A stretch of DNA of 64,000 bases from Fibrobacterales bacterium Fibro_02 (lineage in GTDB: Bacteria; Fibrobacterota; Fibrobacteria; Fibrobacterales; Fibrobacteraceae), in NCBI GenBank assembly GCA_001603905.1, contig LVAE01000016.1:62001-126000 (forward strand), in the 5' to 3' direction. Below are positions 33,659 through 43,001 of this stretch, one piece after another. Every line of letters begins with the position of its first letter. The first letter of the stretch is position 1. The notes under the pieces are model-generated. The model was not told where the DNA came from and made no database searches. It saw only the letters and a list, made by a program, of their open reading frames with translations. Made by a program: the position numbers and the translations under genes.

Positions 33659-35301
33659 GAAACCAGTACATGGCAAAAGTCCTTGTGCACAACAAGGTGG
33701 TGACCGAGGCGCAGGTCAAGGCGCATTGGAACGAGATTACAGACAAGAAAGATATTGGCCAGGTACTTGTGGATGCGGGTATCCTTCCGCCGCCGATGTA
33801 CATCAAGGTGCTAGCCTTTGTCAAGAATTTAGAGGCCAAGGCTGCAGCCGAAGGTGGTGCTGCTCCGGCGAATCCGTCGGGCTCGGCGTCTACATCGGCT
33901 ACTGCCGCTAATGCTGCCGCAACGACACCGAAACCCTCTGCCGCGCGCTTTGAGGCTCCGCCGGCATCGGCTCCGTCGGTAGCCCCTGCGGCTCCGCAGC
34001 CTGCTCAGTCCGAAGGCTTGCAGATTGAAGGTAACAGCAGCTTGTACGGTGAAGTCTCGACGTCGAATGTAGAAGTCGAAGCGGTGGCCGGCCTGGAATC
34101 GACGAGCATCAGCACGGTGCAGGTGCAGGCCGAAACGGAAGAGGAATCTTCCGAAGAAGAATCCGAAAAATTGCCGAGCCGCTTTGCCATCTTGACAGGC
34201 GAAGGAACTCCGGTCGAGGCGCCCGAAAAGATTCGCCCGATGACGAGCATTTCGCAGATGATTGCGTTTGCCCGTAAGTTCGGAGCGACGGATATTTACC
34301 TTTATGCGGATCGCCCCGTGGTGATGCGTCAGTCGGGAGCGCTCTTTGTGGCTTCAGACGACGCTCTCGACTTGTCGCGAATCAATGAACGGCTGGATGA
34401 AGCGTCCAAGGGATTTTCGGACGGCTACAAGATTGTGGTCGGCAAGAATTTCAGCAAGACGATTGGCCTTGCGGGCGTGGGCCGCGCACGTATGACGGTC
34501 ACCTGGAACGGGACCAATCCGAGTATTGCCATCCGCGTGATTCCGCAGGAATCGACGACGCTTGAAAACCTTTACTTGCCCACGTTCTGCAACCAGTTTG
34601 CCGAACTCAATAGCGGCTTGGTGCTGGTGGCGGGCCCTGCGGCGAGCGGACGCTCTACGACCATTTCCACTTTTGCCGAAACGATTGCGGCGAACCGCGA
34701 TGTGTACATCCAGACGGTCGAGAAACCGATTGAACGCTTGTTGCAGAATCCGCGCGGGGCGATTGCCCAGCGTGAAGTGGGACTTCATGTGCGTTCCGGT
34801 ATCGAAGGAATCGAACTTGCCATGCAGAGCGGTGCCGATGTAATCCTGTTTGACCATCTTGAAACGATGGATGAACTGTCGATGCTGTTACGTGCTTCCA
34901 ATGCGGGAGCGCTTGTGTTTGCGACGGCAATCGGAAACGACGTGCATGCGCTTCTTTCTCGCCTGATTTCATCGGTGGCGTCGGAGAACCGTACCGCCTT
35001 TGCAAATTCCTTGGCGGAACAGCTCAAGGGAATTATCGTGCAGCATCTGATTCCGATTGTGCAGAACCAGGGCCAGGTGCTTGCGGTTGAGGCGACCAAG
35101 ATGACTTCTACCATGGCGAACATGTTGCGCCGTGGCGAAATTGCGCAGTTGGCGGCGGCAATCAGCAGCCAGGGCAGTCAGGGAATTTCGCTTGACGACT
35201 CGTTGCAGAAATGCGTTGAATCCGGTTATATCGATGGTGCCGAGGCTTGGATGCGTGCAAACGACAGCCGACGCTTTGCCTCTTACCGTCCGGCGAACTG
35301 A
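33655..35301 (+). CDS. PilT-like ATPase with GspE-like N-domain and altered P-loop
   Basis: The 548-residue protein has an N-terminal MshEN/GspE-N-like part (residues 5-60), a Pro/Ala and acidic linker (about 65-190), then a PilT-type domain (about 195-530). Family features survive: PAS-like beta region, GPAASGRST (327-335), EKPIER, QREVG, and the C-terminal SLDDSLQKCVESGYI. The P-loop Lys is Arg (333), the Walker B reads VILFDHLE and the His box THT is lost. It is therefore probably a weak or inactive ATPase. No PilB, PilC or pilin genes are nearby; it follows an ABC exporter and precedes a second PilT-like gene. Confidence 0.83.
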   Translation: MRNQYMAKVLVHNKVVTEAQVKAHWNEITDKKDIGQVLVDAGILPPPMYIKVLAFVKNLEAKAAAEGGAAPANPSGSASTSATAANAAATTPKPSAARFEAPPASAPSVAPAAPQPAQSEGLQIEGNSSLYGEVSTSNVEVEAVAGLESTSISTVQVQAETEEESSEEESEKLPSRFAILTGEGTPVEAPEKIRPMTSISQMIAFARKFGATDIYLYADRPVVMRQSGALFVASDDALDLSRINERLDEASKGFSDGYKIVVGKNFSKTIGLAGVGRARMTVTWNGTNPSIAIRVIPQESTTLENLYLPTFCNQFAELNSGLVLVAGPAASGRSTTISTFAETIAANRDVYIQTVEKPIERLLQNPRGAIAQREVGLHVRSGIEGIELAMQSGADVILFDHLETMDELSMLLRASNAGALVFATAIGNDVHALLSRLISSVASENRTAFANSLAEQLKGIIVQHLIPIVQNQGQVLAVEATKMTSTMANMLRRGEIAQLAAAISSQGSQGISLDDSLQKCVESGYIDGAEAWMRANDSRRFASYRPAN

Positions 35302-35313
35302 GGAGCTTGAACT

Positions 35314-36312
35314 ATGGCGACAGAAATTGAATCTTTGTTGGAATACACGCTGAACGTGGGTGCATCCGAGCTCGTGGTGACCGAGGGTGCGTCCTCTGCG
35401 GTACGCCTTGCTGGAAAGGTGTGCGCCATTCCCGATGCGCCTGCAGTTGAACCCGGTGCGCTCCGTAATTTTTTAGGCTCTATGGAAGGTGAGTCGGGAA
35501 CGTTGATGGGTGGCCCCTGGTGCGGTTCCCGTTTCCGTGTGCGTTACAACCGTACGGCCTTGGGCAATTCGGCGACTTTTAGACCCGTGCTGGACGAATG
35601 TCCTGATTTTTCGGCGCTCGGTGCGCCTCCTGCGCTTGCCAATGTACTTGGTTTCCGTTCGGGACTGGTCGTGTTTGCGGGCCCTGCCTGTAGCGGCAAG
35701 ACGACGACGGCGACCGCTTATGTGTCTGCGCTATGCCAGTCGGGAATCCTTCGCGTGAGCTTGCTGGACAAGGAAGCTGAAATGCCTGTCAAGCGTGGCG
35801 AAAGCTTGATTCTTGAAAATACGACGGGGACGGTTCCCGAAAAAATGGAGCAGGCGCTCCGCAGCGGAATCGACTTGATCTGGCTCGGTAACTTCGAGGG
35901 GCTTTCCTTGATACCGGTGCTGCGCGCTGCGGAGGCGGGAGCACTTGTAGTGCTCACGGTGACCGCGGGTAACGCGGTCGGCGCCCTGGATGCGTTGCTT
36001 TCCTCTGAAACGCTTGAAAACCGCGACGTGGCCCGCAACATGCTGGCCTCTGTCCTGAAGGCGGTTGTGGTGCAGCGCTTGCTGCCGGGTGCACAGGGGG
36101 CTGTTCCTGCGTGGGAAATCCTTTACGGTTCGCAGAACGTCGCCTCTAAAATCCGTAGCGGCGAACACTATACGCTTCCGTCGATTATCGCGGCTTCGGC
36201 ATCCGAGGGCATGATGCTCATGGACGATTGCCTTGCCGAACTGGTGAAGTCTGGATTCGTTACACAAGAGGATGTGGCGCGGTATGCGTCTAACCCGGCT
36301 CGCATGGGGTAA
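35314..36312 (+). CDS. PilT-like ATPase, second copy
   Basis: The 332-residue protein is closer to PilT in length but lacks the N-terminal extension of its neighbour. The P-loop GPACSGKT (123-130) is intact. Walker B is weak (DLIWLGNFEG), and the His box is missing. The C-terminal end VPAWEILYGSQNVASKIRSG, then GMMLMDDCLAELVKSGFV, is the well-kept PilT hallmark. A heteromeric pair with the upstream protein is a reasonable inference. It overlaps the patatin gene by 41 bp. Confidence 0.83.
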   Translation: MATEIESLLEYTLNVGASELVVTEGASSAVRLAGKVCAIPDAPAVEPGALRNFLGSMEGESGTLMGGPWCGSRFRVRYNRTALGNSATFRPVLDECPDFSALGAPPALANVLGFRSGLVVFAGPACSGKTTTATAYVSALCQSGILRVSLLDKEAEMPVKRGESLILENTTGTVPEKMEQALRSGIDLIWLGNFEGLSLIPVLRAAEAGALVVLTVTAGNAVGALDALLSSETLENRDVARNMLASVLKAVVVQRLLPGAQGAVPAWEILYGSQNVASKIRSGEHYTLPSIIAASASEGMMLMDDCLAELVKSGFVTQEDVARYASNPARMG

Positions 36313-38665
36313 GCTGAAGGCTTTGGCATTGGGACTTTCCCTTTGCTCGTTCGCCTTTGCCGAAGGGGATTCCCTTTCGGTTTCTTCTGCTACAGATGCT
36401 CCTGTTGCAGAAACTTCCGTTGTTGGGAAGCCTGCCTCCGGAAATGACATCCCGTCGCTGGATTCGCTGGTGGCGCAGGTCGATTCGGTAAACCGTATTG
36501 CCCCTTCGTCTGCGGATTCGGCAACGCCTGTGGCGCAACCGCTGCCAGAAAAGTCTTCTGCTTCTCTGAAAACCGTCCTTTATTTAGGCGGTGGCGAGCG
36601 TTCTCCCTGGTTCCAGCTGGGCGTGCTCTATGCCATCGAGGAATACGGCATTCCCGTAGATTCCATCGTGGCGACATCATGGGGCGCGTGGATTGGCGCG
36701 TTGTGGTCTCGTGGTGTTCCGCTGGACGATATCCAGAAAATGATGCTTGATCCGGCGATTGCTCCGTTTGTAGGACATGACCTTTCTGCTGCGGAAAATC
36801 TTCGCGGTGTTACGCAGAGGGATCCCCTGGAAATGCCGGTCTCTGTATCGGGCGTGCCTTCTGTCCGTCAAAAATTTACGTTGTCTGTAGATTCGGCGCA
36901 TTTCCTGGAACGCCAGAAGAAACCGCTTACACCCGATTCGATGCAGGTGGTGCGCGCCTTGGCGAAGCTCCGTCTTCAGGAGAGCCTCTATCGTCAGCGT
37001 TCCAAGTACCGTATTCCGTTTTCGGTGCAGTCGTGCGATGCGGGAAACCCAGTCATTGTCGGAGGCTTGACTCATCAGGTTATTGCGACACTCCCGTTGT
37101 GGGATAATCCGTCGGGAGAACTCTGCCCTTATTATGCGATGCCCGCCGAGGATAATGCTTCGGAGCTTTCCGTAATCGTGGTTGCTGATCCGTTACGCGC
37201 TCCGCTGACGGGTTCGCCGTCGGTGCAGCTGGTCAAGCGCCACGCGGGTGATGTGCTTGCAAGTCAGCCGGGTGTCGTTATTCGCGCCCATACGATTTTG
37301 GATACGTCAAGGACGGCCTGGATTCAGGCGGGCTTTACTTCGTTCGAAAAGCAGCTTGCGAATTTCAGTGTCTTGAACGGTCGCCGTAACGATTATTCAA
37401 AGGAGCGCGTTGCGGCAAAGCCCTGGTTCCGTTTTGAACCGACTTTCGACAGCCTTTCTTCCGAAGTCCAGAATGCCGTCAAGGATTATTGGGACAGGAA
37501 CGATACGGGAATGGTCGCTCCGGCGAATTTTGCGTATTCGCTTCTGCAGAACCCTGCTTACGATTCCCTTGATTTCGATATGCAGCCGGGAGGCAACCTT
37601 TCGCTAGAAGCGGCGGTTCATCCGACATTTGATGTTGCTGCTGGTGGTTTTGGCTCGAATGCAATCGGGCCCAATGCCTATTTCGAAGGCTCCGTGCATT
37701 ATGTCGACCATATCGAAATAGAATTGATTTTGGCTGGCTTCTGGGGTGGCAATTCCTATGGGGTGCAGCCGCGTCTGAACATCTCGAAGTTGTGGAACCG
37801 TCACTGGAACGTGCTGTTCGGTTATGATTACCTGAAACTGGTTCCGCTCAAGTCCTTCAACAACAAGCAGAATCGTTCACTCCGTGTTGAATCCGAAAAG
37901 CGTAGCGATCTGACGATGAGTATCGAATATGTTCTGGACAAGTGGCAGCTCGTGTCGCTGGACTTCCTGTTCGGTTCTCGACAGTTTGAACTGCATCCGT
38001 TATATTACGGTGGTAAGTCAATAAAGACGTATCCCGTCTCGCCGATGCTGCATTACCGTTACCTGGATGGTGCCGATGATGACTGGTTTGCTGAAAACGG
38101 ATATGTGCTGAATGTCTGGGGTGGATTCGAATCCATCGGTTATGACGACGGCATTATCAACGTGGTTCCCATTTACTGGAAACTTTTGGCGGATGCTCGC
38201 TATACGGTTTCACCAAAACCGTTTGTGACGTTCAATGTAGCCGCGGCGGGTGCAATCGAACGCTATCATGACGAAGGCCACGGATATGTCTCTCCGAAGT
38301 CTTTTGAAAAGGCTCCTTTGGATGTCGCATACCGGCAGCATGCGGCGGCGACGCCCTGGTCTACCGAGTGGTATAATGCGGAACTCTCTTCGCATGAATA
38401 CGCAATGTTGCGTTTCAACGGTGGCCTGCACGGGAATTACCTGGGTGCGTGGATTTTCGGGGCGTACTACCACGATTTCGAACAGAGCCCGTACGCGAAG
38501 CTAGCGGCAGATAAGTTTGTCCTGGAACCGGCTGTGCGTTTTGTCTACAGGTCGCTAGTGGTTTATGTGGGAATGAACCGCGTTGTGGACAAGGAAATCC
38601 TTCGCGACTTGACCCATATCAAGCAGTACGATTACTTTGTCCGAATTGGCAATTATAATTTCTAA
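36272..38665 (+). CDS. Patatin-like protein with predicted C-terminal outer-membrane barrel (PlpD-type)
   Basis: The 797-residue protein has a signal-like N-terminus (ALGLSLCSFAFAEG). Residues about 98-330 match patatin: oxyanion glycine loop LGGGERSP (105-112) and nucleophile elbow ATSWGAW with Ser136. The catalytic Asp motif DGG/A is not evident (DNPSGEL stands near the place), so lipase activity is uncertain. Residues about 440-797 alternate aromatic beta strands (YFEGSVHYVDHIEIELILAG, KLVPLKSF) and end NYNF, as in Omp85 barrels of type Vd autotransporters. It is last in the ABC/PilT operon. Start at ATG 36272 or 36284. Confidence 0.8.
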   Translation: MWRGMRLTRLAWGKLKALALGLSLCSFAFAEGDSLSVSSATDAPVAETSVVGKPASGNDIPSLDSLVAQVDSVNRIAPSSADSATPVAQPLPEKSSASLKTVLYLGGGERSPWFQLGVLYAIEEYGIPVDSIVATSWGAWIGALWSRGVPLDDIQKMMLDPAIAPFVGHDLSAAENLRGVTQRDPLEMPVSVSGVPSVRQKFTLSVDSAHFLERQKKPLTPDSMQVVRALAKLRLQESLYRQRSKYRIPFSVQSCDAGNPVIVGGLTHQVIATLPLWDNPSGELCPYYAMPAEDNASELSVIVVADPLRAPLTGSPSVQLVKRHAGDVLASQPGVVIRAHTILDTSRTAWIQAGFTSFEKQLANFSVLNGRRNDYSKERVAAKPWFRFEPTFDSLSSEVQNAVKDYWDRNDTGMVAPANFAYSLLQNPAYDSLDFDMQPGGNLSLEAAVHPTFDVAAGGFGSNAIGPNAYFEGSVHYVDHIEIELILAGFWGGNSYGVQPRLNISKLWNRHWNVLFGYDYLKLVPLKSFNNKQNRSLRVESEKRSDLTMSIEYVLDKWQLVSLDFLFGSRQFELHPLYYGGKSIKTYPVSPMLHYRYLDGADDDWFAENGYVLNVWGGFESIGYDDGIINVVPIYWKLLADARYTVSPKPFVTFNVAAAGAIERYHDEGHGYVSPKSFEKAPLDVAYRQHAAATPWSTEWYNAELSSHEYAMLRFNGGLHGNYLGAWIFGAYYHDFEQSPYAKLAADKFVLEPAVRFVYRSLVVYVGMNRVVDKEILRDLTHIKQYDYFVRIGNYNF

Positions 38666-38674
38666 AGAGCAATT

Positions 38675-39682
38675 CTAGAGAGCGAGCGGCATCCAGGGCT
38701 TTACTTCGTTGACGGAAACGAGCTTGCCCTGCAATTTGCGGCGTATGGCTGCAGCGGCGATCATGGCGCCGTTGTCGGTACTCAGGCTGCGTTCCGGGAT
38801 GCAGAACATAATGCCGTGTTTGTCGCAATAGTCCTGCAGGCGCGTGCGTAACCAGGCATTCGCACTCACGCCGCCACCGACCACAAGTGTCTTCATCTTG
38901 GTCTTCTTGAGGGCGGTAATCGTCTTGGTCACGAGGCTATCGACAATGGCGTCTTCAAGGGAGGCGCAGATGTCGCCGAGGTTTTTCTGAATAAATTCCG
39001 GATCGTGAGTTTCCGTATAGCGGAGAACGGCTGTCTTCAAACCGCTGAAAGAAAATTCGCAGTTGTCGTGGACATGGAGTGCCCGCGGGAAATCGACGAA
39101 CTTGCGGTTGCCGTCTTTTCCGAGGCGGCTGATGGTTGCGCCGGCGGGATACTTGAGGCCGAGCAGCTTGCCGCACTTGTCGAAAGCTTCGCCGGCGGCG
39201 TCATCGCGGGTGCGACCGATGCTGGTGTACTTGAAACCGGGTTCTTCGAGCACCAGTTCCGTGTGTCCACCCGAAACGGTGAGCGTCAGGAACGGCGGCT
39301 CGATTTCAGGGTGCGTGAGCCACGCGGCGGCAAGGTGACCTTCTAGGTGGTTCATGCCGTAGGCAGGAATCTGCAGGTCGCGTGCGAGCCCCTTTGCAAA
39401 GCTTGCTCCCACAAGGAGGGGACCCATAAGGCCGGGGCCCGTGGTGTAGGCGATGGCGTTGATGTCCTTGAGTTCGATTCCTGCTTCCTTGACGGCGGCT
39501 TCCGCTATCGGGGAAATCTTTTGCAGGTGCGCTCTGGCGGCAATTTCGGGAACGACGCCTCCGTATAGGGCGTGCTCGTCAATTTGGCTGTAGAGCGGGT
39601 TAGAAAGAACTTTTACGGGGTCGTCTTGCAGAACGGCGCAGGCGGTTTCGTCGCAGCTGGATTCAATTCCGAGCCAGATCAT
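38675..39682 (-). CDS. tsaD: tRNA N6-adenosine threonylcarbamoyltransferase TsaD
   Basis: The 335-residue protein has all TsaD landmarks: GIESSCDETACAVL at the N-terminus, metal ligands His112 and His116 in NHLEGH, TVSGGHTELV, DDAAGEAFDK and VVGGGVSAN. It installs the threonylcarbamoyl group of t6A37 in tRNAs reading ANN codons, with TsaB/TsaE/TsaC. Length is typical. It starts inside the 3' end of the YbbR gene (ATGA overlap), so the two are coupled. Essential in most bacteria. Confidence 0.97.
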   Translation of the reverse strand: MIWLGIESSCDETACAVLQDDPVKVLSNPLYSQIDEHALYGGVVPEIAARAHLQKISPIAEAAVKEAGIELKDINAIAYTTGPGLMGPLLVGASFAKGLARDLQIPAYGMNHLEGHLAAAWLTHPEIEPPFLTLTVSGGHTELVLEEPGFKYTSIGRTRDDAAGEAFDKCGKLLGLKYPAGATISRLGKDGNRKFVDFPRALHVHDNCEFSFSGLKTAVLRYTETHDPEFIQKNLGDICASLEDAIVDSLVTKTITALKKTKMKTLVVGGGVSANAWLRTRLQDYCDKHGIMFCIPERSLSTDNGAMIAAAAIRRKLQGKLVSVNEVKPWMPLAL

Positions 39683-40686
39683 GGTGCAACCTCTTCGGTG
39701 GAACCTGTAGAATCTACGGGTGAGGCATCCTTCTTGACCAGGGTCACCTTTTCGGGCTTGAGCTGGATTGCCTTGATGGCCATTTCGCGGTTGATGTGCG
39801 ACGGAAGAGAAAGCTTTACCGTAGGAGAAAGACTGTCGGCATCCTCGATGGCGAAACGGTTGAATTCCATCACGAGTTCAATGTTGCTTGCCGATATGGA
39901 ATCAAGGGCCAGTTCGCCGCCCGTAATTTCGACAGACAGCTTGTTGGGCTTGAGCGAATAGGTCTCCTTGTCGAAAAATCCGATCAGGTTGACGGGGATG
40001 TCCTGGTAGGTCTTGCTCGCCATCTTCTGGACGTCAATTGAAATCTTTACGAGCGAGTCGTTCGGATTGACAAAGGCGGGGAGCATTCCGAAGTCGAGGG
40101 GAACGGTGAATTCCTGGCTTGTGCGCAGGGTGTCAAAAAAGGCGGAGTCCGTGGGAATGTCGATGATGCGCGTGAGAGCGTTCCTCGCTCCGGATACTAG
40201 TAGTTCTTCGGGTGAAATTCTGGGCTCGTCGGCGATCAGGTAACCCTGGGCGGCGTTGAACGTGGCGACAGACTTGATGGGAACGTTACGCGTAATGCGT
40301 GTGTCGATGTCGATGTCCACGAACAGGAGCTGGTTTTCGGGTTCAACAAAACGGATGTCGGGGAACCCTGCGGCGATAAAGTTCTTTCCGTCCAGGTGGA
40401 TACGGGTTGCACCGAGGTCCGCCTGCTGCAAGTCAATGACCATGGCGATAGAATTCTGCTTGGGGTCGCGGATGATCTGTTGCAAGCGGATCAGGTCCCA
40501 CGACTTTCCCTCGACGGTGATGTGGAGCGTGTGGGGCGGCTTGGAGGCGATGGCCATCGTTTCGGGGAGCTTCACGAAGTTCAAGGGGACTTCCACCGAT
40601 AGCTGGAAATCCTTCTGCGATATGACCAAGAACCAAAGCGCGATACCGAAGATCAGTGCTGTTATCTTTAATACGATGTTTCCCAT
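39679..40686 (-). CDS. YbbR domain protein (CdaR-like)
   Basis: The 335-residue protein has one N-terminal membrane helix (VLKITALIFGIALWFLV) and then beta-rich YbbR repeats: FVKLPETMAIASKPPHTLHITVEG, FPDIRFVEPENQLLFVD, RISPEELLVSGARNAL. YbbR proteins partner the diadenylate cyclase CdaA in Firmicutes; here no cdaA is adjacent. The gene's stop overlaps the start of tsaD. Confidence 0.85.
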   Translation of the reverse strand: MGNIVLKITALIFGIALWFLVISQKDFQLSVEVPLNFVKLPETMAIASKPPHTLHITVEGKSWDLIRLQQIIRDPKQNSIAMVIDLQQADLGATRIHLDGKNFIAAGFPDIRFVEPENQLLFVDIDIDTRITRNVPIKSVATFNAAQGYLIADEPRISPEELLVSGARNALTRIIDIPTDSAFFDTLRTSQEFTVPLDFGMLPAFVNPNDSLVKISIDVQKMASKTYQDIPVNLIGFFDKETYSLKPNKLSVEITGGELALDSISASNIELVMEFNRFAIEDADSLSPTVKLSLPSHINREMAIKAIQLKPEKVTLVKKDASPVDSTGSTEEVAP

Positions 40687-40732
40687 TGTTGCCCTATAAA
40701 GAACCCTCTAAAATTTAGTTATAATTCACCTC

Positions 40733-41620
40733 GTGTTCGGACAACTCGGTTATTTAGTATCGGAAACTTTCCGCGGAATGAGGCAACACCGCACGGTGAT
40801 CCTTCCCTCTTTTGCGACCATTTTCCTTTGTTCCCTATTGCTGACGGCCTCTTTCGTGGTATTCGGGGGTGTCGTTCGTGTTCTTTCCATGGAAAAGAAC
40901 CTCTATGCGGTGGAAGCTTTCCTGCCGGAGTCGCTGGATGCCGATTCGATTCGCGTTATCCAGGACCGCCTGGAACATACCAAGCACGTGGACTCGGTGG
41001 CCTTTGTCAGTGCCGATTCCGCACTGGCGGATTTCCGCAGGCATTTTTCGGGCGAGATGCTCGACCTTGTAGAAGGAAACCCCATTCCGCCCTTTTTCAG
41101 GGTGACCCTGGACGAGGAAAGCAAGGACCCTGCAACCTTGGCCGAGTTGAGAAACGCCCTTGCCCGCGAGGATTTCTTTGAAGAAGTGCAGGCCCCGGTC
41201 GAATGGGTCGAAAAGATTGCCGCCTGGAAATTCCGTATGGTTTTCTGGCCGATATGCATCAGCGTACTTTTGCTGTTTATCCTTTCGCTCATCATCTGCA
41301 ATTCGGTACGCCTTTCCCTGTTCTCCAGGAGACTGCTGGTCGAGAACATGAAGTATGCGGGCGGAAGCCATTTCTTTATCGAGTTTCCTTTTGTGATGCA
41401 GGGCGTTGTCCAGGGAGTCGTCGGTTCCGGACTTGCCGTGTTGCTGGTGGCGACCGTGGTTCGTTCGGTGGCGGACGCGTTTCCGATCGTGGCGGCGAAT
41501 CTGGCGGGGTTCGGCCTTGCGCTTGTCGTCGTTGTTTTGTTGGTGACCGTGTTGTCGGGGTATTTCAGTTTCCGTACCGTACGCGGTTTCCTTTCGGTCA
41601 AGCGTGGCGAACAGGAATAA
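40733..41620 (+). CDS. ftsX: Cell division protein FtsX
   Basis: The 295-residue protein begins at GTG 40733. It has an N-terminal membrane helix, a periplasmic domain (about 50-165: VEAFLPESLDADSI, DSVAFVSADSAL) and three C-terminal membrane spans (FWPICISVLLLFILSL, VVQGVVGSGLAVLLVATV, GFGLALVVVVLLVTVL). FtsX with FtsE activates EnvC and the amidases at division. ftsE is not in the window. TATAAT lies 7 bp before the GTG, with no ribosome binding site, so a leaderless message is possible. Confidence 0.9.
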   Translation: MFGQLGYLVSETFRGMRQHRTVILPSFATIFLCSLLLTASFVVFGGVVRVLSMEKNLYAVEAFLPESLDADSIRVIQDRLEHTKHVDSVAFVSADSALADFRRHFSGEMLDLVEGNPIPPFFRVTLDEESKDPATLAELRNALAREDFFEEVQAPVEWVEKIAAWKFRMVFWPICISVLLLFILSLIICNSVRLSLFSRRLLVENMKYAGGSHFFIEFPFVMQGVVQGVVGSGLAVLLVATVVRSVADAFPIVAANLAGFGLALVVVVLLVTVLSGYFSFRTVRGFLSVKRGEQE

Positions 41621-41621
41621 C

Positions 41622-43001
41622 ATGCGCCTCCTGTTCTTGATTGTCTGTCTTGTGCTGGGGTTCGGTTTTTCGGATTCCTATGCCAAGGCTCCTGCGAAAT
41701 CTGGAAAGTCGTTGAAACCTGCGGCGGCATCTTCCAAGGCCGCGCCCAAAACGGCGGCGAAGTCTTCGGCCAAGTCCAAGACTTCTGCGGCGACCAAGAA
41801 GACCGATGCACAGATCAGTGAACAGAAGAACGCTCTCAAGAAACTGGAATCGGACCTCGCGAAAAAGCGCCAGGAACTGGCCCTCTTGGAAACGGAAGAA
41901 AAGGGCGTCCTGAATACAATCTCGGTATTGGACCAGAACCTGAACCAGACGCGAACCTACATCTCGGAACTTTCCAAGAGCGAGGGAATGCTGGAACTGG
42001 CGATTGTCCAACTCTCGGCGGATATCGATTCCCTGGATCGAAAAATCGAGGTGCGCAAGGCCGCCATGAAAAAGCGTATCCGTAATTTGTACGTAGTCGG
42101 CCGTAACAGCGAGGCTCGCGTCTTGTACAGCCTGCTCACTCAAGAAGGTAATCCCGACCGTCAGGTTTACTGGGTCCATCATATCTTGAACCAGGACCGT
42201 CAGGAAATCGAAATGTTGCAGCAGCTGGTGCAGGAACGCGACGAAAAGAAACAGCTGGAAAGTTCGCATCTTTCGGACTTGAAACAACTGCGCTCCAAGA
42301 AGGCGGCGGAAGAAAAGGGACTTGTTTCTCAGATGAATGGTCAGGAAAAGATGCTCCTGAACTTGAAGCATGACCAGAACATGCAGCGCCGAGCCCTCAA
42401 GGAATTCGAACAGAACCAGAAAACGATGCTTGCTCTCATCAAGAAATTGGAAGAGCGCCGCAAGAAGGAAATCGAACAGGCGAAGAAGGAAGAGGCCGCG
42501 CGCAAGGCCCGCGAAAAGGCGGAAAAATCGAAGAAGGACAAGAAGAAGGATTCCAAGGCTCCGTCGAAGACTGTCGAAAAACCGAAAGTCGTTGTGGCGG
42601 AATCGGTCAAGGGGCCGAAGTGCATGCCCATGAAGGGCGAAATCATCAGCAATTACGGCTTGCAGGAACATCCGGTGCTGCACATCATGACGCGTAACCT
42701 GGGTGTCGAAATTCGCGGAAAGCGTGGCGACGCCGTGAGGTCTGCCGCGGCAGGAACGGTGGTGATGGTCTCCGAAATTGACGGTCGAGGTCCCTCGGTC
42801 ATTATTGAGCATGCGGGTGGAACCTATTCGGTATACGGTCACCTGAAGTCTATCCGCGTGCAAGAGGGAAAAGAGGTGCGAAATTGCGAAGAAATTGGCG
42901 AAGTGGGTGATGTCGCTTCGCTAAATGGAATTAAATTGTATTTCCAAGTGAGCGAGGGTACACAGACCGTGGATCCCTTGCAGTGGTTGAAGACGAAATG
43001 A
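41622..43001 (+). CDS. envC: EnvC-like murein hydrolase activator (LytM/M23 domain)
   Basis: The 459-residue protein has a signal peptide (LFLIVCLVLGFGFSDSYA), a Lys/Ala/Ser-rich stretch, a long coiled coil (about residues 50-300) and a C-terminal LytM domain (about 340-455): LGVEIRGKRGDAVRSAAAGT and GGTYSVYGHLKSI. The zinc ligands are degenerate: the first His/Asp motif reads NLGVEI and only one His of HxH is present. Catalytically dead LytM plus coiled coil defines EnvC-type amidase activators. It starts 1 bp after ftsX, which supports an FtsX-EnvC partnership. Confidence 0.9.
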   Translation: MRLLFLIVCLVLGFGFSDSYAKAPAKSGKSLKPAAASSKAAPKTAAKSSAKSKTSAATKKTDAQISEQKNALKKLESDLAKKRQELALLETEEKGVLNTISVLDQNLNQTRTYISELSKSEGMLELAIVQLSADIDSLDRKIEVRKAAMKKRIRNLYVVGRNSEARVLYSLLTQEGNPDRQVYWVHHILNQDRQEIEMLQQLVQERDEKKQLESSHLSDLKQLRSKKAAEEKGLVSQMNGQEKMLLNLKHDQNMQRRALKEFEQNQKTMLALIKKLEERRKKEIEQAKKEEAARKAREKAEKSKKDKKKDSKAPSKTVEKPKVVVAESVKGPKCMPMKGEIISNYGLQEHPVLHIMTRNLGVEIRGKRGDAVRSAAAGTVVMVSEIDGRGPSVIIEHAGGTYSVYGHLKSIRVQEGKEVRNCEEIGEVGDVASLNGIKLYFQVSEGTQTVDPLQWLKTK

